DNA of 29,172 nt from an uncultured Eubacteriales bacterium (GTDB lineage: Bacteria > Bacillota > Clostridia > Lachnospirales > Anaerotignaceae): assembly GCA_934552695.1 (NCBI GenBank), contig CAKTER010000003.1, positions 1 to 29,172 on the forward strand, in the 5' to 3' direction. Of this stretch, positions 1 through 9,000 are shown one piece after another (positions within the stretch are counted from its first letter, which is position 1; each line of letters opens with the position of its first letter). Below the pieces are notes generated by a model. That model ran no database searches and was not told the origin of the DNA. It saw nothing but the letters and a program-made list of their open reading frames with translations. Both the position numbers and the translations under genes were made by a program.

Positions 1-1154
1 GCCTCATCGAGCGAGGGTTTTTGGAGCGGGCCAGCGACATCCACCTGGAGCCCCAGGAGGCCGAAATGGTGGTGCGGATGCGGATTGACGGCCTGCTGCA
101 CCGGATGTTTACCGTGCCCACGGAGCTACAGGGGACGGTGGTCTCCCGGCTGAAAATTATGGGCGGTATGAATATTGCCGAGCACAAAATTCCCCAGGAC
201 GGGCAGGCCATGGTCCAGGTAAAGGGCCACGCCCTCGACCTGCGGATTTCCTCCATGCCCACGGTGTATGGGGAAAAAATTGTGCTGCGGCTGCTGGATA
301 AATCGGGCCAGAGTCTGTCGAAGGACGCCATCGGGCTGGAGGGCCGGGACTTGGAGCATTATCACAAGCTGTTGCAACACACCAGCGGTGTGATTTTGCT
401 GGTGGGCCCCACCGGCTCTGGGAAATCCACCACCCTGTGCGCCATGCTGCGGGATTTGGCCCGGGAGGAAGTCAACATTGTGACGCTGGAGGATCCGGTG
501 GAATATCACATCCCCGGCATCAGCCAGTGCCAGATCAACGAAAAAACCGGGATGACCTTTGCCAGCGGCCTGCGGGCCATTTTGCGGCAGGACCCCGATA
601 TTATCGCCGTGGGGGAAATCCGGGACGGCGAGACCGCCAGCATTGCCATGCGGGCAGCCATTACCGGGCACCTGGTGCTTTCTACCCTCCACACCAACGA
701 CGCCGTTTCGGCGGTGTACCGGCTGCGGGACATCGGTGTGGAGCCTTGGCTTATCGCCAGCGCCCTGCGGGGGGTCATCTCCCAGCGGCTGGTGCGGAAG
801 ATTTGCCCCCATTGCAAAAAGGCATACAAGCCTGCCGACGAGGAGCTGGCCCTGTTGGGCCTGCCCGCAGACAGCCCGGCGACATTTTATAAGGGCGAGG
901 GGTGCCCGGAATGCCACCACACCGGCTATGCCGGCCGGCGGGCGGTGTTTGAAATTTTGATGGTAGACGGCAAGCTCCGCCGCCTGGTCAGCGAGGAAGC
1001 GGCCCTGGACGAGTTGAACGCCGCCGCCCGGGCCCAGGGCTTTGTGACCATGCGGGAAAGCTGCCGGGAGCTGGTTTTGCGGGGCGTGACCACCGTCGAG
1101 GAGGCCGCCCGGACCATCAACAGCGCTGCCGAGGACGAAGCAGCGCCCATTTAG
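1..1154 (+). CDS. pilB: Type IV pilus assembly ATPase PilB (GspE family), 5' end outside window
   Basis: Cytoplasmic hexameric ATPase that powers pilin polymerisation. The frame is open from the left edge and already reads the N2-domain signature ASDIHLEP within the first 50 bases, so the gene starts upstream and about 384 C-terminal residues are present. An in-frame TTG at 21 is not a credible start because it cuts that domain. Visible motifs are Walker A GPTGSGKST (405-431), the Asp box EDPVEY (about 489-506), a Walker B region with RQDPDIIAVGEIRD (about 588), the His box STLHTND (about 681) and a four-cysteine zinc site CPHC...CPEC, typical of PilB/GspE. PilT-type retraction ATPases usually lack the zinc site. 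pilC follows after 20 bases. The family is certain; PilB rather than GspE is inferred from the pilus genes downstream. Confidence 0.95.
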   Translation, partial: LIERGFLERASDIHLEPQEAEMVVRMRIDGLLHRMFTVPTELQGTVVSRLKIMGGMNIAEHKIPQDGQAMVQVKGHALDLRISSMPTVYGEKIVLRLLDKSGQSLSKDAIGLEGRDLEHYHKLLQHTSGVILLVGPTGSGKSTTLCAMLRDLAREEVNIVTLEDPVEYHIPGISQCQINEKTGMTFASGLRAILRQDPDIIAVGEIRDGETASIAMRAAITGHLVLSTLHTNDAVSAVYRLRDIGVEPWLIASALRGVISQRLVRKICPHCKKAYKPADEELALLGLPADSPATFYKGEGCPECHHTGYAGRRAVFEILMVDGKLRRLVSEEAALDELNAAARAQGFVTMRESCRELVLRGVTTVEEAARTINSAAEDEAAPI

Positions 1155-1174
1155 CAGAGGAGCGGTGAATCGGA

Positions 1175-2386
1175 TTGAACACCTATCGTTATCGAGGCCA
1201 AACGGCGGGTGGTGCGCGGGTTTCCGGCGTTATCCGGGCGTTGGACGAATACGAGGCCGTGACCCAGCTGCGGGAAAAATGCACCGTTATTACCCGGCTG
1301 GAGGAGGTAAAAGAAAAGGATGGCGCCAACCTCCTGACCCGGCCCCTGGGCGGGAGGATTCGGGAAAAGGAGCTGGCGCTGCTGTGCTCCCAGTTTTCCA
1401 TTATTTTGTCCTCCGGCCTGCCGGTGGTGCGGTGCGTGGAAATGGTGGCGGCCCAAAGCCGCAACCGGCGCATAGCCCGGCAGCTGGAAAAGGTGGCCGA
1501 GGAGATTGGGGCCGGGTATTCCATGGCCCAAAGCTTTGAAAACAATATGCCCGGGCTGCCCAAAACCTTTATCGAGACCGTGCGGGCCGGGGAGCAGTCC
1601 GGTTCGCTGGAGGAATGCTTCCGGCGGCTGTACAAATACTTCGATAAGTCGGCCAAAACCCGGGCCAAGCTGGCCAGCGCCCTCACGTACCCCATAATGG
1701 TTATTGCGGTAGCTATCATCGTGTTTATCATCATCATGGTGGTGGCTGTTCCGGCGTTTTCCGACGCCTTTGCCGAGCTGGGCACCGACCTGCCGGGAGT
1801 GACGAGGGGCCTGATGGCGGCCAGCGGCTTTTTGACCCATTGGGGGTGGCTGGTTTTGCTCATTCTGGCCGGGGCGGTCATTTTGTACACCGCCTATAAG
1901 CAGACGGAGCGGGGCAAGGTGACGCTGGCGGCCAACGCCCTCAAGCGGGCGCCCCTGCGGCAGCTCCATACCATGAACGCCGCAGGCCAGTTTGCCACGG
2001 CTATGGCGACCATGCTGGCCGCCGGACTGCCGGTGCCCCAGGCTCTGGACGTGGTGGGGCAGGTGGTGGACAACTATGTGTTCGGCCTTGGCATCCGGGA
2101 AGTGAAGCAGGGCGTGGAGCGAGGCCGGGGCATTGCCGAAACCATGAGCCGGGTGGAATACTTCCCGCAAATGCTCACCGAAATGGTGGGGGTAGGGGAG
2201 CGCTCCGGTTCGTTGGAGGAAACGTTGGACGTAATTGGCGCCTATTTTGAAAACGAGACCGAGCTGTTGACCGGCCGCCTGCTTTCGCTGCTGGAGCCCC
2301 TCATCACCATTGTGCTGGCGGTGGTGGTGGTGATTCTGCTGCTGGCGGTGTATATGCCCCTGTTCAGCATGTACGGCGCCCTGTAA
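1175..2386 (+). CDS. pilC: Type IV pilus inner-membrane platform protein PilC (T2SSF family)
   Basis: Polytopic membrane platform that couples the PilB motor to pilin insertion. The protein is 403 residues, normal for the family. Two T2SF repeats are visible: residues about 67-190 with GEQSGSLEE and about 270-395 with GERSGSLEE, the usual duplicated motif. Membrane segments lie near 172-196, 223-241 and 370-396. The start is TTG at 1175, with AGAGGAG at 1156-1162. The GTG at 1165 is in another frame, and no in-frame ATG lies upstream of the conserved N-terminus NTYRYRG. The gene is 20 bases after pilB and 73 bases before the pilin gene, the standard pilB-pilC-pilA order of Gram-positive clusters. 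Confidence 0.95.
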   Translation: MNTYRYRGQTAGGARVSGVIRALDEYEAVTQLREKCTVITRLEEVKEKDGANLLTRPLGGRIREKELALLCSQFSIILSSGLPVVRCVEMVAAQSRNRRIARQLEKVAEEIGAGYSMAQSFENNMPGLPKTFIETVRAGEQSGSLEECFRRLYKYFDKSAKTRAKLASALTYPIMVIAVAIIVFIIIMVVAVPAFSDAFAELGTDLPGVTRGLMAASGFLTHWGWLVLLILAGAVILYTAYKQTERGKVTLAANALKRAPLRQLHTMNAAGQFATAMATMLAAGLPVPQALDVVGQVVDNYVFGLGIREVKQGVERGRGIAETMSRVEYFPQMLTEMVGVGERSGSLEETLDVIGAYFENETELLTGRLLSLLEPLITIVLAVVVVILLLAVYMPLFSMYGAL

Positions 2387-2426
2387 TTTTGGCCTCTCTC
2401 TGTACCACACCCCGGTGCAGTGCGAT

Positions 2427-2432
2427 TATAAA
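2427..2432 (+). promoter_or_regulatory. Possible -10 box for the major pilin gene
   Basis: TATAAA lies in the 73-base gap between pilC and the pilin gene, 28 bases before the pilin start codon. No good -35 hexamer sits 16-18 bases upstream, so this is weak. It would give the major pilin its own transcript in addition to read-through from pilC, which would suit the need for excess pilin. Confidence 0.25.
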
Positions 2433-2459
2433 AGGCAACAAAAGGAAGGAGATATTATT

Positions 2460-2909
2460 ATGTTGAAAAATCTGAAGGATATGAGAAAAAAGCTGCATAA
2501 CAAAAAGGGCTTTACCCTGATGGAAATGCTGATTGTGGTGGCCATCATTGCCGTCCTCATCGCCATTGCCATCCCCACCTTTAACAGCGCTCTGGCCAAG
2601 GCCAATGCCGCTACCGATTTGGCTAACATCCGTTCCGGGTATGCGTCCGCTCAGGTTATGGCGATGACCGAAGGTGACGCCGATGGCGTATACGTTTTGC
2701 AGCAGGATGGCTCTGTGGCGAAGGAAGCCGACAGCACCAACGCATATTCTTGCAAGGGCGCTTCGGAGAAAGCCGCAGCCGGTTCCACCGTGGGCGGTAG
2801 GTTTGAGGTCAATAAGGCTGGCGACGACGGCGTTGTGTGGGCTAAGGACAGCACCATCTACTACACCGTGGCCGATGATGTAGTTAAGACCATTAAGAAC
2901 ACGAAGTAA
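2460..2909 (+). CDS. pilA: Major type IV pilin
   Basis: Structural pilus subunit, 149 residues. A 17-residue basic leader ends in KKG and is followed by FTLMEMLIVVAIIAVLIAI, a textbook class III prepilin site with phenylalanine at mature position 1 and glutamate at +5. The mature protein is about 132 residues with a small C-terminal globular domain. The start is ATG 2460, preceded by a strong GGAAGGAG. The frame stays open to 2415, but the extra 15 residues would put the Shine-Dalgarno inside the gene. Codon use is less GC-biased than in the neighbours: its three arginines are AGA, CGT and AGG, where neighbours use CGG or CGC. This suggests high expression. Three hairpins follow in the gap before the peptidase gene. 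Calling it the major pilin is inferred from position, size and classic signal. Confidence 0.93.
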   Translation: MLKNLKDMRKKLHNKKGFTLMEMLIVVAIIAVLIAIAIPTFNSALAKANAATDLANIRSGYASAQVMAMTEGDADGVYVLQQDGSVAKEADSTNAYSCKGASEKAAAGSTVGGRFEVNKAGDDGVVWAKDSTIYYTVADDVVKTIKNTK

Positions 2910-2923
2910 TGGGATTTTATTTT

Positions 2924-3002
2924 CCTCCGCCGGGCCCTCCGGCGGGGGATTCCCCCTGTTTTTGGGGAGCGGGCGGCGGCTACGGGGTGACGGTTGCCGC
3001 CC
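2924..3002 (+). promoter_or_regulatory. Three consecutive hairpins between pilin and prepilin peptidase genes
   Basis: Stem 1 pairs 2924-2933 with 2939-2948 (10 bp, one wobble, 5-base loop). Stem 2 pairs TCCCC 2951-2955 with GGGGA 2964-2968. Stem 3 pairs 2971-2980 with 2993-3002 (10 bp, two wobbles). None is followed by a good U tract, so these are not clear terminators. They could protect the 3' end of a short pilin mRNA or partly terminate, giving more pilin than peptidase message. The function is inferred. Confidence 0.5.
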
Positions 3003-3027
3003 CCCCGACAGGGATAAGGAGGATGTT

Positions 3028-3807
3028 ATGCTCTATCTTTCGCCGTTTATCACCATCTATTGCGGCGTTTTGGCGGCGGTGCTGGGGGCCTGCTTGGGCA
3101 GCTTTTTAAACTGTTTGGCCTGGCGGACCGTTCACGGCGAAAGCGTGTGGCGGGGGCGCTCCCATTGCGACGTCTGCGGCCATGTGCTGGGAGCCCGGGA
3201 TTTGGTGCCGGTCGTAAGCTTTTTGGCCTCCCGCGGGAAGTGCCGGTATTGCGGGGCCAGGCTTTCGGTCCGTCATGTGTGGGCCGAGGTGGTTTCGGCT
3301 CTGGTTTTTGTTTCGCTGCTCTTTCAATATGATATTTCGCTCCAAGCTCTCGAAGCCGGACTGCTGGCCTGTGTGCTGCTGGCCTGCGCCTTTGCGGACT
3401 TGGAGGGATACATCATTCCCGACCGTTTTATTATGGTCGGTATTGTGCTATTTATCGGAAGTTTATTTTTTGGCCCCAACCGGCTCTCCCGCCTGCTTTC
3501 CGGGCTGGTGGGGGGCTTTGGCGTGGCGGGGGCCCTGCTGCTTTTGGTGCTTTTGATGGAAAAGCGCACGGGCCGGGACCTGATGGGCGGCGGCGATATT
3601 AAGCTGTTGTTTGTTACGGGCCTGTTTTTGGGCGGCCCCCTAAACCTGCTGTGCTTAATTTTGGCCTGTCTGTTTGGCATTGTGGCCGGGGCTTTGACCG
3701 CAAAAAAAGATAAGCCCATCCCTTGGGGGCCCTCCCTTGCGGCGGCGGCCTGGGTCGCCGCTGTGTGGGGGCCCCGGTTTTTGGATTGGTATCTCAGTTT
3801 GTTATAA
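3028..3807 (+). CDS. pilD: Prepilin peptidase / N-methyltransferase PilD (A24 family)
   Basis: Membrane aspartic protease that cleaves the leaders of the pilins in this cluster and methylates the new N-terminus. The protein is 259 residues. The N-terminal part carries the paired CxxC zinc motifs of full-length PilD (C47/C50 and C72/C75). Catalytic aspartates are D124 in FADLEGYIIPD and D190 in GGGDIKL (the GxGD motif). About seven hydrophobic segments are visible. The start is ATG 3028, with AAGGAGG at 3016-3022. An upstream in-frame ATG at 2962 would add 22 residues of arginine-rich sequence encoded by the hairpin region and is rejected. With four or five clients in the same operon, this is probably the dedicated peptidase of the system. 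Confidence 0.95.
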   Translation: MLYLSPFITIYCGVLAAVLGACLGSFLNCLAWRTVHGESVWRGRSHCDVCGHVLGARDLVPVVSFLASRGKCRYCGARLSVRHVWAEVVSALVFVSLLFQYDISLQALEAGLLACVLLACAFADLEGYIIPDRFIMVGIVLFIGSLFFGPNRLSRLLSGLVGGFGVAGALLLLVLLMEKRTGRDLMGGGDIKLLFVTGLFLGGPLNLLCLILACLFGIVAGALTAKKDKPIPWGPSLAAAAWVAAVWGPRFLDWYLSLL

Positions 3808-3824
3808 GAAAGCGAGGAACGGCT

Positions 3825-4844
3825 TTGGGAAAAATCGTGGGGTTTGATATCGGCGATACCAGTGTAAAAATGGTATATTTTTCGGGTAAGGAGCTGAAGG
3901 CGGCGGTGTGTGCGCCCCTGCCGGACAACATGGTTTCGGAGGGCCGTATCCTATCCATGGACGCCCTGGCCGATTTTTTACGGGAGACGGCCAAACAAAA
4001 CGGCATCCCCCTGGGGGCCGGGGCGGCGCTGGCCCTGCCCGGGTCCGCTGCCTTTACCCGGGAAGTGACCCTGCCCGCCATGACGGAGCAGCAGCTGAAC
4101 TATAACCTGCCCTACGAGTTCCACGACTTTTTGACCGAGGAGAAAAACAAGTATTTCTTCGATTATTCGGTGCGGCGGATTGTCCCCGACGAGGAGGGCC
4201 ACCCCAAGGAAATGGAGCTGTTTGCCTGCGCCATGCGGAAGGCGGACGTAGAGGCCTACCGGGCCATGTTCCGCCGGGCCGGGTTTAAGCTGAAGGTGCT
4301 GACCCCGTCGGAATGCGCCTGCGAGGCGGTGGTGGCGGCCTATATCCGCCGGACGGGGACTGCCGGCGTAGACCGGGGCCTGGTGAATTTGGGCCACCAG
4401 CTGACCCGGCTGTACCTGTTCCAGGGGGCGGAAAGCGCCGGGGTGCGGGAAATCGACCGGGGGCTGGCGGAGCTGGACGAGCAGATTGCCGAGCGATTCG
4501 GCGTGGACGTCCATGTGGCCCACGGCTACAAGCAGACCAACTACAACGAGGTGCTGGATTCGGATATGGCCCGGGCCACCTATAACCAGCTGGCTATCGA
4601 GATTATGAAGGCCGTCAACTTTTACCACTACAACAACCGGGAGCGAGAGCTGAAGGAGCTGTATCTGTGCGGCAGCGGGGCGGCCATTGCCCCCTTGCGG
4701 GACGCCATTGCGGAAATGACGAAGCTGAGGGTGTATTCCGGCGAGGAGCTGCTGGCCACAGACCTGCGCTGGGCCGAGGAGCCTTGGCTGTATGTGCGGG
4801 CCATTGGCGGCGTAGCCGAGGGAATGCGAGGTGGACTGGAATGA
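3825..4844 (+). CDS. pilM: Type IV pilus assembly protein PilM (actin-like ATPase fold)
   Basis: Cytoplasmic actin-like protein that binds the N-terminus of PilN and links the PilN/PilO membrane complex to the motor. The protein is 339 residues. The N-terminus reads GKIVGFDIGDTSVKM, the phosphate-1 loop of the actin/FtsA fold. A conserved middle stretch around ALALPGSAAF and LPAMTEQQLNYNLPYEF matches the PilM pattern. At the second phosphate-binding loop the usual aspartate is asparagine (N188 in VNLGHQ), which may weaken metal or nucleotide binding. The start is TTG 3825, with an AGCGAGGA ribosome site at 3811-3818. Longer in-frame starts run into pilD. The stop overlaps the next ATG (ATGA at 4841-4844), indicating translational coupling to pilN. 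Confidence 0.88.
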   Translation: MGKIVGFDIGDTSVKMVYFSGKELKAAVCAPLPDNMVSEGRILSMDALADFLRETAKQNGIPLGAGAALALPGSAAFTREVTLPAMTEQQLNYNLPYEFHDFLTEEKNKYFFDYSVRRIVPDEEGHPKEMELFACAMRKADVEAYRAMFRRAGFKLKVLTPSECACEAVVAAYIRRTGTAGVDRGLVNLGHQLTRLYLFQGAESAGVREIDRGLAELDEQIAERFGVDVHVAHGYKQTNYNEVLDSDMARATYNQLAIEIMKAVNFYHYNNRERELKELYLCGSGAAIAPLRDAIAEMTKLRVYSGEELLATDLRWAEEPWLYVRAIGGVAEGMRGGLE

Positions 4845-5470
4845 ACCGGAAACGGGAGAGTGGCGGCAGTACCGGAGGCCGGAGGGTTGTTCGCTGCCCG
4901 CAAAAAACCGGCATTAACATGAATATGTACGAGGACCGCAACCGGCAGGCCAAAACCCTTGTGGTGGGCATTGTGGGGATTGTGGTGGCGGCGGGGCTGG
5001 CGGCCAAGTTTGGGGTGATTGACCAGTACCGGCGCTTAAACCAGGCCGAAGCCGCCTATGCCCAGGTGCATGGCCAAAATGCGGAGGTACAGGCCGAGCT
5101 GGCAGATTACGACAAGGTGGTGGCCGAGTACCGCACCTATTCTATGGACTGGATGGCCGGGACGGCCGCAGAGGACACCCGGTATGTGACCGTAAACCGG
5201 GAGGACGTGCTGGATTTGGTGGATAGCCGGATGCGTACCCGGGGGACGGTGACCTCCGTGACCGTAAAGGGCAGCACCGCCGTGGTGAATATGGCGGGGA
5301 TGAGCCTGAACGAGATTTCGGAAATGTTCGATGCCATGGAGGATGCGCCCATTGTCAAAGCCGTGGAGCTGGATCAGGCGGCTACGGAAAAGGACCGGGA
5401 GGCCTCCGTTATGAGCTTTTCGGTCATCATTACGTTGCAGGGGGGGACGGCGGAATGTAACGGACGCTGA
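4841..5470 (+). CDS. pilN: PilN-like bitopic membrane protein of the pilus alignment complex
   Basis: Predicted partner of PilM and PilO, 209 residues. A cytoplasmic N-terminal tail of about 35 residues is followed by one membrane segment (about residues 37-57), a coiled-coil-like stretch (about 58-95) and a C-terminal alpha/beta domain, the usual PilN layout. INMNMYEDRNRQ just before the membrane segment could be a diverged form of the INLLP PilM-binding motif. The start ATG at 4841 overlaps the pilM stop by four bases; an internal ATG near 4919 would also retain the membrane segment. Assignment rests on topology and operon position rather than strong sequence identity. Confidence 0.75.
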   Translation: MNRKRESGGSTGGRRVVRCPQKTGINMNMYEDRNRQAKTLVVGIVGIVVAAGLAAKFGVIDQYRRLNQAEAAYAQVHGQNAEVQAELADYDKVVAEYRTYSMDWMAGTAAEDTRYVTVNREDVLDLVDSRMRTRGTVTSVTVKGSTAVVNMAGMSLNEISEMFDAMEDAPIVKAVELDQAATEKDREASVMSFSVIITLQGGTAECNGR

Positions 5471-5994
5471 ATACACGGGAAAAGACCCTGCTGCTGATTT
5501 TGGTGATTTTGGTGCTGGCGCTGGGGTATTTTAAGCTTATCTTCGAGCCCATTCAGGAGCAGGTGGCGGATTACCAAAGCCTGACGGCGCAGGAGCAGGC
5601 CGTGCTGGACGAGGGCCTGATCCGGGTGGCGCAAATGCACGAAATGGAGGCGGCGGTGGAGGAGATTAAGGCCTCCGGCGCAGGAAAGGCCATCCCCGCC
5701 TACGATAACAGCGGGAAGCTGATGCGGGAGCTGTACCGTATTTTGGCGGATACGAAGGAGTATTCGCTGGATTTTTCCAAGCCGGTGACCCAGGACGGCT
5801 ATATGATGCTGCGGCCGGTGTCCCTTAGCTTCCAAACGGCGACCTATGCACAGGCCCGGGCCATTATCGACGCCCTGTGCGACAGCGAAAATGTGAACCA
5901 GATCTCGGACTTGACCATCACCGAGGGCCAGGCCCGGGACAAGAATAGCGTACAGACCGATTTGGTGATTACCTTTTTTGAGGTGGCGCCCTGA
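5467..5994 (+). CDS. pilO: PilO-like bitopic membrane protein, probable CTG start
   Basis: About 175 residues with the N-terminus NTREKTLLLILVILVLALGYF, which resembles the PilO pattern of a short REK-containing tail followed by one membrane helix. A periplasmic-side coiled coil and a small ferredoxin-like domain follow. No ATG, GTG or TTG exists upstream of the membrane helix in this frame: an in-frame ATG at 5455 is followed at once by TAA (5458-5460), and the first standard codon, TTG 5500, lies inside the helix. The most likely start is CTG 5467, which overlaps the TGA of pilN as CTGA. Initiation may depend on ribosomes finishing pilN. A sequence error at this junction is the alternative. 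Function is inferred from topology and pilM-pilN-pilO order. Confidence 0.75.
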   Translation: MNTREKTLLLILVILVLALGYFKLIFEPIQEQVADYQSLTAQEQAVLDEGLIRVAQMHEMEAAVEEIKASGAGKAIPAYDNSGKLMRELYRILADTKEYSLDFSKPVTQDGYMMLRPVSLSFQTATYAQARAIIDALCDSENVNQISDLTITEGQARDKNSVQTDLVITFFEVAP

Positions 5995-6018
5995 TGTAAG
6001 AAAAGGCAGGCGTTTTGT

Positions 6019-9000
6019 ATGAAGTCCCTCCGCAGGCAAAAAGAAAACTCCGGTTTTACCATGATGGAGACCTTGGTTACTCTGGCCATTGTCGTCGTCC
6101 TTTTTGCCTTGGCGGCCATTCCCATTACCAAAGTACGGCGGGACGTGCGGCAGACCGAGCTGGACGGCAAGGCCGAGGTGGTGTTTCTGGCGGCCCAAAA
6201 CCGGATGTCGCTGCTACAGGCGGCGGGCCAGGCCCAGACCTATCAAAACGGGGCCATTCCCATGGACTGTGTGCCGGTGGATGCCGAGGCGGGCCGGTAT
6301 GGCAACGACGACCTGTATTATGTGACCAGCGACCAAACGGAGCCCGACGCCGACGGCAACGTGCTGGGGGCCGGGGCGCTGCTGCCTCAGGGCCAGATGG
6401 ACGACGAGCTGTGGAACAACCACTGGGTGGTGGAATTTGACCCCGCCAGCGGCAGTGTGTATGCCGTGTTTTACAGCGAGGAGCCTTTGGACTATTCCCC
6501 CGAAGGGGAGCTGAGCCTGCGCTTGCGTTACCGGGAAAACCGGCTCAAGGCCGGGGCGAAGGTGGGTTATTACGGCGGGGATTCTGTGGGGAACGTGGAC
6601 ACCGGGGAGCTGAACCCCAAGCTGCGGATACTCAACGGGGAAAAGCTGCTGGTGCAGATTACCTGCGAGATGCAGGCCAACGCGCCTCTGCATTTTTATG
6701 TAAACCTTACCGACGAAAGCGGCCACAGCACCGGGGACATCCGGTTGACCGAGACCGGGGCCAACAAAGAGGTGGAGCGGGATTACCGGAATTATACCGC
6801 TACCATGGTGCTGGACGATTTAACCGCTGGGGCGGGGATGCGCTTTGCCGAGCAGGAGCGGTTTACCAGCTGCGGGCTGGTGCCCGGGGAAAACCTGACG
6901 GTGCAGGTGCGGGTGGAGTCGGATAGCGACCAGGTGGATAGCGCCACCCGGTCGGATACCACCAACAGCCTGTTTGCCGGTGTGAAAAAGGGCGCCGACG
7001 GCAACCGGGTGGCAGGCATCCGCACGGGTCGGCATTTGCAAAACTTGGACGAGGCCTCGGGGGTGAACGACGCCGGTGCCGGGGTGACCCGGGCCATTAC
7101 CGCCGCCGAGCAGGAGCGGGACATTTTGTTTCAAAGCGCCGAGGAGGACAGCTGGACGGCCTATTATCCCGGCCAGACCTTCCGGCCCATCCGCAACGAC
7201 GTGGTGAAGTCCTATCGCAGCGTAGGCTATCCCATTGGGACAACCATCTATTACCCGGCCATTTACGACCTGACCGTAGAAACGGAGGAGGCCAATGCCG
7301 GGTTGTTTGAAAGCTTTGGCGGCGGGACTCTGACCGATATCCGGCTGGTGGGGGCTTCGGTCACCGGTGGCGGGAACGTAGGGGCCTTGGCCGGGGAGCT
7401 GACCGGGGAGACCCTCCTGGACGGCTGCCGGGTTATGCTCAGCCGCAGCCAGGGCCAGCTGCCGGACGATAGGACGGAGCAGGATTTGTGGCTGGACGGG
7501 ATGACCACGGGCGGGCTGGTGGGGGCCGTGGTTACCAACCGGCCGGTGACCATCCGCAACAGCCTGGCGGCTACCGTGGCCCGGGGGGAAACCGCTGTGG
7601 GCGGGCTGGTGGGCCGTGTGGACGCCGGATCGATTACGGTGGAGCGCTCCTATGCCGACAGCTACCTGTTTAGCGAGGAAGTGGCCGGCGGGCTGCTGGG
7701 CCTGTGCCAAAGCGCCTGCGATATGACCGTGGCCGACTGCTATGCGGCGGGCTTTTTGGACGCCCCCGAAACCTCCGGACTGGTAGCCGGGGAGGTGGGC
7801 GGCGGCGATTCCCTGGCCCGGGTGTACAGCGCTTGTGCGCCCTTGGACGGGAACCGGAAGCTGACCTATGCTATTGGCAAGCCCGGTTCGCCGGGGCAGG
7901 CCCGGGTGGAGCGGGTCTATTACCTGGCGGACTCGGAGGAGGAAACGCCGCTGGCGGGGACGGAGCCGGTGGCCTATACCCAGTGGAGCGGCGAAAACCG
8001 GCAGTATGCAGCCGAAACCAAGCTGGGCGGTGCCTTTTCCCCTGATGCCGTGGAGACCTATGCCTATAATCTGATGGAGGGGCTGGGGCTCAGCGTGTAT
8101 TCCTATCCGGGGCTTGCGGGGCTGCCTCACTACGGGGACTGGCAGGCCCAGTTCGAATCGGGGTCGTTGGTGTATTACGAGACCTATGCCGACGGCAGCA
8201 CCCGGTTTTTTGGCGGGAACATCGACAACCTGCGGGACGACGGAGTGGTGCGGGGCGATGGCTACGGCATGGTGTTTCAGGACGAGGCACCGGCGGACAT
8301 CCGGGTGACGGTGGCCGGGACGGAGCAGGTGCTGGATTCTGCCGGGGCTATCCTCATCCGTATTCCCGAAAAGGGCGAGCTTAAAACCTATTATCTGGCG
8401 CCCCTGCCCGGAGAGCTGGTGAACCCGGCGGTGGGGACGGCCTATTATACCGAGCTGACTTACGAGACCCGGACGTATTCCTTTCATCCCTATTTTGCCA
8501 ACTCGGCCAAGGCCGGGGGGCAGACGACCGCTGTGCCCGAGCAGGTAGACATCCGCACCGCCCGGCAGCTGTACAATTTAAGCCTGTATTACGAAAACTA
8601 CCGGGAGCTTTTGCCCCAAAAGGCTACGTTTTTGCAGGGCCGGGGGATAGATTACGAAAGCTATGACTGGGTCGGCTACGGCCCCGGCGGGACAACCGTG
8701 ACGGAGCAGGCGCCCATTGGCCAAACGGAGCCGACGGCCTTTGCCCATAGGTATCAGGGGAGCAGCTACCCCATTACCGGGGTGTCGTTTGTAAGCGATA
8801 GAAACGGGGCGTATGCCGGGATGTTCGGGGTCAACACCGGCACCCTGGAGGATATCGTAATTGTGACCGAAAAGGAGCAGGAGGAGGCCCCCACGGCCCG
8901 GTTGGGCGGGGTTATCCAGAAGCGGCAGGGCTATGTGGGCGTGCTGGCCGGAAAAAACGCCGGTACGGTGAATAACTGCGCTGTGGCCGGGTATGGGCTG

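Noticed and set aside
1151..2410. Minus-strand open frame of 419 codons opposite pilC
   Set aside because: Plus strand encodes an intact PilC; the antisense product has no recognisable motif.
6820..8487. Long open frame on the minus strand (555 codons) opposite the giant pilin
   Set aside because: It is a compositional shadow of the GC-rich glycine-rich gene on the plus strand. It has no ribosome site, and its translation is rich in His, Gln, Pro and Gly with no domain.
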